DNA of 38,973 bases from Actinomycetota bacterium. Its GTDB lineage: Bacteria > Actinomycetota > Acidimicrobiia > Acidimicrobiales > Acidimicrobilacustridaceae. Shown one piece after another: positions 33,654 to 38,973 of this stretch. A program made the translations under genes and the position numbers. The stretch is taken from assembly GCA_005787345.1 (NCBI GenBank), contig SYBH01000048.1, positions 1 through 38,973 of the forward strand, written 5' to 3'. Below the pieces are notes generated by a model. That model did not search any database, had not been told where the DNA came from, and saw only the letters and a list, made by a program, of their open reading frames with translations. The stretch's first letter is position 1. Each line of letters opens with the position of its first letter.

Positions 33654-34505
33654 TTAGTTCTTGCGTCCGGACTTCACTTTTGGCTTGAAGGCTCCGGAAA
33701 GTTCATCCTGCGTGAACGCGTCGCCATTCGGAAGACCAACTGCGAAGCGGTAGAGAGCCGTGCGGTAGATCGCGCCGAGTGCAGACATCAGGCAGCTGAT
33801 GACGACAACCCAGATGAACAGAAGCGGAATGCCGACGACGGGAAGGACGAAGCTCAATCCGCCGAAGATCAAGATGCCCGGCAGCATCAGGAGGAACCCG
33901 ATGAGGCCAATGCCGGCCTGTGCGAAGAGGTTCTCGCCCCAGGTCGTTTTCAAGAGATTTGCAGACTTCTTAATTGCAGCGATTGGGCCGATGCCCTCGA
34001 TGATGATGATCGGAAGCACGAGCCACGTCACCACGTTCCAGGCTGCGCCGATAAGACCAGCAGCAACGTCGCCGAGGAATCCGGCTTTGTCGCGAATCGC
34101 TTGAAGAACGAGACCAACTGTCGAGTTGATCGCCGACCAACCGAGAATCGAGGGCGTGCGAGTTGTTGCTTTGGAAAATGCCTGACCCATGGTGAAACTG
34201 CCACCATCGAGTCGTTCATTGGCGGCGGCGATGAGAGTGGCGGCGAATATCTGCGAAACGAGACCGATGATGAACAGTCCCACAATGCCAATCGCCCATG
34301 ACGCAGGCGTGAGAGAAAAATCGTCTTGGCCGGGCGCAGGATTGGCAATGAAATCGGCGGTGAGAACAACGCCGCCACCAACGGCCACTGCAATGATGCC
34401 GCAGGTGATGGCTGAAACTGCAGGAATGGCGGCGAGCTTCTTCTCGCTTTTCAGAACACCGAAGCTGGCTCCAGCCAGCGCTTTGCTATTTGCGAATTTT
34501 CCCAT
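33654..34505 (-). CDS. DUF6159-like membrane protein
   Basis: A polytopic membrane protein of 283 residues with about six hydrophobic segments (for example AVSAITCGIIAVAVGGGVVL, WAIGIVGLFIIGLVSQIFAA, GLIGFLLMLPGILIFGGLSF, GIPLLFIWVVVISCLMSALG) and a basic C-terminus (KPKVKSGRKN). AANERLDGGSFTMGQAFSKA between segments and ATYRTALYRFA-like residues near the end (AIYRTALYRFAVG) fit DUF6159 as I remember it. Function unknown. TAGAAT precedes the ATG by 6 bases, so the mRNA is probably leaderless, separate from the phosphatase gene 26 bases upstream. Confidence 0.7.
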   Translation of the reverse strand: MGKFANSKALAGASFGVLKSEKKLAAIPAVSAITCGIIAVAVGGGVVLTADFIANPAPGQDDFSLTPASWAIGIVGLFIIGLVSQIFAATLIAAANERLDGGSFTMGQAFSKATTRTPSILGWSAINSTVGLVLQAIRDKAGFLGDVAAGLIGAAWNVVTWLVLPIIIIEGIGPIAAIKKSANLLKTTWGENLFAQAGIGLIGFLLMLPGILIFGGLSFVLPVVGIPLLFIWVVVISCLMSALGAIYRTALYRFAVGLPNGDAFTQDELSGAFKPKVKSGRKN

Positions 34506-34511
34506 TTGCTT

Positions 34512-34517
34512 ATTCTA
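34512..34517 (-). promoter_or_regulatory. Leaderless -10 box of the DUF6159-like gene
   Basis: TAGAAT on the minus strand, exactly 6 bases before the ATG at 34505. The hexamer is close to the general TATAAT consensus. Confidence 0.6.
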
Positions 34518-34531
34518 GGGCAGACCGCTGA

Positions 34532-35110
34532 TCAGATTCCGGGGAGCGGGTCGATATCGACCACTTCCCCATGACCGCCATCAGGGACGAGGAGAGCGGC
34601 GGTTGCGGCGCAGAGTTTGTCGAGTTTGTCTGCGGTGGCGGCGTAGACCTCAAGGCCCTCGCCAACGGGATCAGCAATGTCGTCAGCGGCAATTCCGGCA
34701 GGTCTGTTCGGGGTTCGCAGTGCTGCAACGGTGGCGCACCACTCGCGAACCGATTGCCCAGGTTTGCGGGGCCCAATCTTGTTGCCCAGCCGGACGATCT
34801 CGCCCATAACAAAGGTCCGTTCAAGTGCGGCATGGTCATGGATGACGATGCCGTGAACATGATCACGAGTCACGCCGATGATGAGATCAGCTTCGGCAAC
34901 GTCTTCGCCCTTGATACGGCGACTTTCGTGTTCAGAGAGATCAAGGCCCCGAGCAGCGAGAGTCTCGACGGCATGGTTGGTTGCTGGTCCGCCCCAACCA
35001 AGAGTTCCGGCAGAGTGCACGCGTGCTTCCATGCCGCGAAGTGTCAGGTGATACGCAAGGAGGCCCATCGCCATTGGCGATCGACAGGTATTACCGGAGC
35101 AAATGATCAA
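34532..35110 (-). CDS. Low-molecular-weight protein-tyrosine phosphatase family protein
   Basis: An LMW-PTP-fold phosphatase (or related arsenate reductase). The P-loop C-x5-R is CSGNTCRSPMA, and the catalytic acid is probably the Asp of DDIADPVGEG near residue 148. MGLLAYHLTLRG and VHSAGTLGWGGPATNHAVET match the family. The only conventional start, TTG at 35110, leaves just three residues before the catalytic Cys, shorter than normal. Upstream in frame lies ATC at 35119, giving MEILIICSGNTCRSP, the proper first strand, and TAGGAT sits exactly 6 bases before that ATC. I give the TTG coordinate but suspect the true start is 35119. The gene follows the hypothetical gene at 35145. Confidence 0.85.
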   Translation of the reverse strand: MIICSGNTCRSPMAMGLLAYHLTLRGMEARVHSAGTLGWGGPATNHAVETLAARGLDLSEHESRRIKGEDVAEADLIIGVTRDHVHGIVIHDHAALERTFVMGEIVRLGNKIGPRKPGQSVREWCATVAALRTPNRPAGIAADDIADPVGEGLEVYAATADKLDKLCAATAALLVPDGGHGEVVDIDPLPGI

Positions 35111-35125
35111 GATTTCGATTTCGTG

Positions 35126-35131
35126 ATCCTA
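35126..35131 (-). promoter_or_regulatory. Leaderless -10 box of the phosphatase gene
   Basis: TAGGAT on the minus strand, 6 bases before the in-frame ATC at 35119 and 15 bases before the TTG at 35110. In this window such boxes lie 6-8 bases from the start codon, which favours the ATC. Confidence 0.45.
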
Positions 35132-35144
35132 GAAGGCTGCGGAG

Positions 35145-35777
35145 CTATGCCTGTTCAGACCCGTTGGACTGTTCATCAAAGACACAGCGCCAAGATGAGC
35201 GCAGCGATCCACTTGCAGCGGTGATCGTGTCAATCAGGACTGTGGTCGCGTCGTCATGATCGACCAATACGATCGGCTCGTCATCATCGCTATCGATAAC
35301 TCGAAGAGTGAAGTTGGGAATTGGCGATGCTGAGGTTGCTGTGACCTTCGAAATGTATTCCTGAAGACCAACAGCTAACTCATCGTCGTTCAGTTGAAAG
35401 AGATTGAGAATCGGCGTAGGCGTTGGTGGCCACCAAAAACTGGGAAGGGCCGCAAGTAGGTTGCAATCGCGCCGCTGCACTCGAATGTGTCCGCGAAGAA
35501 AATCGGGTAGGCCGCCTGAGGATTTCGTGTGTTCGACATACGCCTCGGTATCGAGTGTCGCAAGGGAGTCGAGGTCATACATGGTGAGGTATTGCGGTGG
35601 ATCGTCGTCGCGCCCGCCGGCTATCCACTCGAAGCGTCGTGCCCGCCGGAAACCGGGGAGCACGAGTTGCTCGCGATGGTGGTCATCGCACCAGGCCGAG
35701 AACTGCATATGCAAGTGCGCTGGAAGCCAGGTCGCGAGGTAGAGAACGGCGTTTGGGGTGGTAATTGAGTCAGTCAT
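35145..35777 (-). CDS. Hypothetical protein with dimeric alpha/beta-barrel-like N-terminus
   Basis: A 210-residue protein not assigned to a named family. The N-terminal half, AVLYLATWLPAHLHMQFSAW through LVLPGFRRARRFEW and PQYLTMYDLDSLATLDTEAY, resembles EthD/DUF4286-like ferredoxin-fold proteins, in which a strand, a helix with W-x-D-D-x-H, and P-G-F-x-x-A-R-R-F recur. The second half (about 115-210) has no pattern I recognise, although it could be a second copy of the fold. It starts 2 bases after the MFS stop on the same strand, so the genes are co-transcribed. No membrane segment or signal peptide. Confidence 0.75.
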   Translation of the reverse strand: MTDSITTPNAVLYLATWLPAHLHMQFSAWCDDHHREQLVLPGFRRARRFEWIAGGRDDDPPQYLTMYDLDSLATLDTEAYVEHTKSSGGLPDFLRGHIRVQRRDCNLLAALPSFWWPPTPTPILNLFQLNDDELAVGLQEYISKVTATSASPIPNFTLRVIDSDDDEPIVLVDHDDATTVLIDTITAASGSLRSSWRCVFDEQSNGSEQA

Positions 35778-35779
35778 AG

Positions 35780-37210
35780 TCAGCCTTCAAAAGCAGGCAG
35801 TGTGGTGAGGCCGGCTTCGGTTTCCATGTCTTTTATGAGTTCGCGTTCCTGAGCTTTGCGTTCTTCGGGCGTGCCCGTAAAGCGTTTGTGGGAAACGACC
35901 CGAGTCATGGTTGCTGTTGAGAGCAGGGCGAGGGCAAATGTGGTGAAGTAGATCGCCCTGAAGCCACCGATGGCCGATGCCGCAAGCGCGATGCTGATGC
36001 CCATCGTTGATCCGAGCAACGCGATCATGCGCAATGTGGCCATGCCGACACCGAAGTACTCAGGGCTCAGTGCCGCGCCACCAGCCGATGCGACTGCTGG
36101 TCGAACGAATCCGTTGGCGATTCCCTGAATGATGAGAGCCAGAGTGACAAGTCCCATTGATTCGGTGTCGTACCCAGCAAGGAAGAGCAGCATCGAAAGG
36201 GCCATAGATGTGGTGCCGATGAGTCCACCCCGGCGCTCACCGAATCTTGCAGCGACACGGCCTCCGAGAATTGCTCCGAAGCACATGCCAAGTGGCAGTG
36301 GCAGCATGAGGAATGCGGTTTCGGCAACTGATTTTCCAAACCGCTGCTGAAGAAGGAGCGGAGCGCTGAAGAAGACAGCGTTGCTCGAGGCCTGCGAAAA
36401 GAATTCAGAAACTGCGGGCATCGAATAGGCGGGATTGGCGAGAAGGCCAGTGGGTAGGAGAGGAAACTTGGCGCGCTTTTCGATGCGGATAAATAAAAGA
36501 ATGAGCATCGGTGCGGCAACGAGTAATGCCAACCCGATTGGTTGGGTCCAACCCCAGGATCCACCTCGATCGAGATAGAGCAGGATTGATCCGGTTCCCA
36601 ACATGAGGGTGATACCGCCAGCGATATCGAAACCGATGTTGGATCGACGTTGTGTCTCGGTGAGCCAGCGCAAGCAGAACGGGAGAAACGCGAGAGCGAG
36701 AACACCCTGCGCGAGGAAAACGCCGCGCCAACTGAGGACCTCGACCATTGGGCCGCCAAAGGCCAGACCAAGAGCCGGTGCGGCAGCGGAAACAAACGCC
36801 CACATGCCGAGAGCCTTGGGGCGAGCATCGAGTGGAAACGTTTCCATGATGAGCGCAACTGCGGTCGGTGCGGTGGCAAAGCCGGCGGTCTGGCTGATGG
36901 TTCGAAAAATGATGAGCGAGGCTGCATTCCATGAAAATGCGGTGAGGATTGCGGCGGCACCGCACACGGTGAGGCCGATCAGGAAGACTCGCCGCTGACC
37001 TTTAAGATCGCCCAGTCGACCGAAGGTGGGAAGCATGACGGCACCGACCAGCATCGGAAGCGAAAGCACCCACGAAAGCGTCGAGGTGGACGCGTCAAGG
37101 TTGTCACCGATTTCCGGAAGCGCAGCAACGAGAATGACCGCGGGCCAGCCCGAGACAAAAACACCGAGCATCGTTGCGACAAGTACCCGTCGTTGCTTGC
37201 CCCTGTCCAC
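35780..37210 (-). CDS. MFS transporter, DHA2-like
   Basis: A major-facilitator permease of 476 residues with roughly 14 hydrophobic segments, as in the DHA2 drug:proton antiporter group. The loop after segment 2 reads GRLGDLKGQRRVFLIGL, the conserved MFS A motif (G-x-L-x-D-x-x-G-x-R/K). ATAPTAVALIMETFPLDARP and WRGVFLAQGVLALAFLPF are also typical. Export of a small hydrophobic compound is likely, substrate unknown. The GTG start at 37210 follows a TAGCCT box by 6 bases, giving a leaderless mRNA that continues into the hypothetical gene downstream. Confidence 0.88.
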   Translation of the reverse strand: MDRGKQRRVLVATMLGVFVSGWPAVILVAALPEIGDNLDASTSTLSWVLSLPMLVGAVMLPTFGRLGDLKGQRRVFLIGLTVCGAAAILTAFSWNAASLIIFRTISQTAGFATAPTAVALIMETFPLDARPKALGMWAFVSAAAPALGLAFGGPMVEVLSWRGVFLAQGVLALAFLPFCLRWLTETQRRSNIGFDIAGGITLMLGTGSILLYLDRGGSWGWTQPIGLALLVAAPMLILLFIRIEKRAKFPLLPTGLLANPAYSMPAVSEFFSQASSNAVFFSAPLLLQQRFGKSVAETAFLMLPLPLGMCFGAILGGRVAARFGERRGGLIGTTSMALSMLLFLAGYDTESMGLVTLALIIQGIANGFVRPAVASAGGAALSPEYFGVGMATLRMIALLGSTMGISIALAASAIGGFRAIYFTTFALALLSTATMTRVVSHKRFTGTPEERKAQERELIKDMETEAGLTTLPAFEG

Positions 37211-37216
37211 CGGCCG

Positions 37217-37222
37217 AGGCTA
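37217..37222 (-). promoter_or_regulatory. Leaderless -10 box of the MFS gene
   Basis: TAGCCT on the minus strand exactly 6 bases before the GTG at 37210. It overlaps the palindrome TACCGGTA at 37221-37228, which may serve as an operator. Confidence 0.6.
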
Positions 37223-37285
37223 CCGGTAGAGGGTGATCCGTTCGAAGAAGTGGGGCACTAGCGTTTCGCTCTTAGGAGGATCGGT

Positions 37286-37981
37286 ATGGCGACATCATCA
37301 CGCACCCTTGTCATCACAACAGGATCGGGGATCGGAGCATCGGTAGCCAAGAAGCTTCGGGATCGAGGTGATGCGGTGATCGAGACTGATCTATCACTCG
37401 ACCTCGCCGATGCGCATGCCGTCAGCAGGGCACTCCGCTCGCTTGTTGGATCAGGAACGGTTGATCGCGTTGTTCTTGCGGCGATTGATCCATCGGCATT
37501 TCGCGCTGCTCCGATTACGTCGCTCTCAGAAGAGGACTGGGATCAGGCGGCGGAGTATCCGATGCGAGCCGCATTCGTTGTGTTGCAACAAGTACACACG
37601 GTCATTGCCGACGGCGGTCGCGTCGTCCTCATCCTGCCGACGGTGGCGACCACCGGTGTGGCCGATCTCGTTCCGCTGTGTAGCGCAGTTGAAGCCATAC
37701 GGGTGATGGCCAAAGCAGTTGCCCGACGGTGGGGTGCACGGTCAATCACGGTGAACACAATCGAAGTGGAACTTGGCGCATTCATGCTCGGCGATGACGT
37801 TGAGGGTGATGCTGGAGGTGTCGGTGTGCCGGTAGTGCCGGTGCTCGGTCAACCGGCGTTGCCGCCAGGTTCAGCGGTTGACGATGTTCTTGGCCTTATC
37901 GACATGTTGGCCATGCCAGCAGCTGCTGCCATTACCGGCACACTTCTGGTTGCTGATCGCGGAACGGTGATGCAGCCATGA
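37286..37981 (+). CDS. SDR-fold protein lacking the catalytic Tyr and Lys (probable pseudoenzyme)
   Basis: A 231-residue short-chain dehydrogenase-like protein. The nucleotide-binding loop is kept in part (LVITTGSGIGASVAKKL). Where active SDRs have Y-x3-K it reads PLCSAVEAIRVMAKAV, with C132 for Tyr and E136 for Lys, and the catalytic Ser strand reads LILPTVATTG. The rest (AVARRWGARSITVNTIEVEL, ITGTLLVADRG) follows the SDR fold. It should not catalyse redox chemistry by itself. Its stop overlaps the next SDR start (ATGA), which suggests that it is the non-catalytic subunit of a mixed SDR. TAGGAGG lies 6 bases before the ATG. Confidence 0.82.
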   Translation: MATSSRTLVITTGSGIGASVAKKLRDRGDAVIETDLSLDLADAHAVSRALRSLVGSGTVDRVVLAAIDPSAFRAAPITSLSEEDWDQAAEYPMRAAFVVLQQVHTVIADGGRVVLILPTVATTGVADLVPLCSAVEAIRVMAKAVARRWGARSITVNTIEVELGAFMLGDDVEGDAGGVGVPVVPVLGQPALPPGSAVDDVLGLIDMLAMPAAAAITGTLLVADRGTVMQP

Positions 37982-38754
37982 GCGGACTTCAAGGTTTGAT
38001 GGAGGGCCGCGTTGTTCTCGTGACTGGAGCGGGTGCCGGTGTGGGCCGCGGCGTTTCCGCCGCTTTTGGGTCAGCGGGTGCGATTGTTGGCATCGGCGTG
38101 CGTCGACCAGAAGCAGCCGAGGAAACTGCGGCTGATGTCGCTGCTGCAGGCGGTACACCAGTGATCTTGCGCTGTGATGTCACCGATGCTGAGCAGAGCG
38201 CTGCCGCAATTGCACAGTTAGTTGCCGATTACGGTCGTCTCGACGCGGTGGTGCATAACGCTGTTAGCGGTCGTTCGAGCGAAGCGACGGATTTCGAAAA
38301 CACCACACTCGAAGAATGGGAAGACCATTCGTCGGTAACCGTGCGCGCCACCTGGCGCCTTGCGGTGCAGGCCTACCCGCATCTGCAAAAGACTCAGGGC
38401 GCGTACTTGCTCATGAGTTCACCTGCAGGCATCGAAGGATCTGAGCGTGCACCGTTTTACAGCGCGGTGAAAGCTGCACAACGTGGCTTCGTGCGCGCCC
38501 TTGCTCGTGAATGGGGCTCTGATCACATCCGCGTTAACAGCGTGGCGCCATTGGCGATATCGCCGGCGCTCGAGAACATGAAAATTCTCGAACCCGAACG
38601 CGTGAAGCGCATCGAAGGGCTTGTTCCTCTGGGTCGCCTCGGTGATCCCGAAACCGATATTGGGCCACCGTCGGTGTTTTTGTGCAGCGACGAAGCGCGT
38701 TATGTCACCGGCCAAACACTGGTTGTCAGCGGCGGACGATTTACCAGTCTCTGA
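37978..38754 (+). CDS. Short-chain dehydrogenase/reductase (catalytically complete)
   Basis: A 258-residue classical SDR. NAD(P) loop VLVTGAGAGVGRG (16-23), acidic-residue site RCDVTD, and HNAVSG in place of NNAG. Catalytic Ser147/148 (LLMSSPAG), Tyr161 and Lys165 (FYSAVKAAQRGF) are present. The C-terminal VFLCSDEARYVTGQTLVVSG is typical of the FabG-like branch. Its ATG lies in the stop of the inactive SDR upstream, so the two are made together. The substrate is unknown; a hydroxyacyl-CoA or hydroxy-steroid is plausible. It overlaps the 3' end of the convergent third SDR by 14 bases. Confidence 0.9.
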   Translation: MSGLQGLMEGRVVLVTGAGAGVGRGVSAAFGSAGAIVGIGVRRPEAAEETAADVAAAGGTPVILRCDVTDAEQSAAAIAQLVADYGRLDAVVHNAVSGRSSEATDFENTTLEEWEDHSSVTVRATWRLAVQAYPHLQKTQGAYLLMSSPAGIEGSERAPFYSAVKAAQRGFVRALAREWGSDHIRVNSVAPLAISPALENMKILEPERVKRIEGLVPLGRLGDPETDIGPPSVFLCSDEARYVTGQTLVVSGGRFTSL

Positions 38755-38973
38755 GACGGGCGCGAAGTTCCTCGTTGTGTACAAACACAGGGAGTTCTTC
38801 GCTGTCGTTATATGTGGGGCGCACTGAGGTTCCACCGTCGACGCACAACACCTGACCGGTGACGTAGGCCGACATATCGGACATCATGAACAACACACCT
38901 TTGGCGATGTCGTCGCTGGTACCGCGACGGCGCATCGGTATTACGTCGGTGTCGTTGCCGTCGGTGTCGCCGG
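38741..38973 (-). CDS. Short-chain dehydrogenase/reductase, C-terminal part (5' end beyond window)
   Basis: Only the last 77 or so residues are inside the window. The frame is open to the window edge and reads GDTDGNDTDVIPMRRRGTSD, then DIAKGVLFMMSDMSAYVTGQ and VLCVDGGTSVRP, the standard C-terminal end of FabG-like SDRs. The extra tail, TYNDSEELPVFVHNEELRAR, is a little longer than usual. An internal ATG at 38935 should not be taken as the start. The substrate is unknown; it is convergent with the SDR pair. Confidence 0.88.
   Translation of the reverse strand, partial: GDTDGNDTDVIPMRRRGTSDDIAKGVLFMMSDMSAYVTGQVLCVDGGTSVRPTYNDSEELPVFVHNEELRARLRDW

Noticed and set aside
34571-35224. 217-codon open frame on the plus strand
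   Set aside because: Antisense to the phosphatase gene with its P-loop; no family pattern.
36067-36960. 297-codon open frame on the minus strand within the MFS gene
   Set aside because: Same-strand alternative frame of a clear transporter gene; the product is Ser/Pro/Arg-rich without recognisable motifs.

Overview
The window looks like chromosomal DNA of a moderately high-GC actinobacterium, most likely of the class Acidimicrobiia (an Ilumatobacter-like aquatic lineage is my best guess, by inference only). The grounds are a monomeric NADP isocitrate dehydrogenase, two F420-type luciferase-like oxidoreductases, two P450s, actinobacterial small families (DUF6457, DUF4031, DUF6159-like), many GTG starts, and many genes whose start codon lies 6-8 bases after a TAGnnT box, meaning leaderless mRNAs. 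No rRNA, CRISPR array, phage gene or insertion sequence was seen, and no gap without a gene exceeds 300 bases. Apart from two antitoxins I see no transcription factor.

Layout. 1-3785: the 5' part of icd (minus), a VapBC toxin-antitoxin pair (plus), two tRNA-Ser genes with a terminator (minus), and pheA (minus). 3805-6435: larB-larC (nickel-pincer cofactor synthesis, without larA or larE here), then a second probable toxin-antitoxin pair behind a palindrome and a leaderless promoter. 6432-9772: a P450, an MBL-fold hydrolase, a Nit-type amidase and a NadD-like adenylyltransferase.

9808-24868 is the metabolic core. Three class III aminotransferases, alanine dehydrogenase, a complete polyamine ABC transporter (ATPase, lipoprotein, two permeases) and a PatD-like aminobutyraldehyde dehydrogenase form a probable putrescine/diamine uptake and degradation locus. 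Amino groups could pass to pyruvate and be released by Ald as ammonium. An enoyl-CoA hydratase, acyl-CoA dehydrogenase, second P450, third aminotransferase and DUF1295 membrane protein continue on the plus strand.

24932-29139: a CYTH-CHAD protein whose stop overlaps the start of a ParA-family ATPase, then gluQ, a DUF4031 gene, a DUF6457 gene (minus) and arfB. The CYTH-CHAD/ParA pair is the most interesting item. CHAD proteins bind polyphosphate granules and ParA ATPases position cargo, so the pair could be a polyphosphate-granule positioning module.

29168-38973: two LLM oxidoreductases, a sulfatase coupled to an SRPBCC protein, a hexapeptide acyltransferase, a minus-strand run (MFS transporter, hypothetical, low-molecular-weight tyrosine phosphatase, DUF6159-like membrane protein), an overlapping pair of SDR genes in which the first lacks the catalytic Tyr and Lys, and the 3' part of a third SDR cut by the window end.
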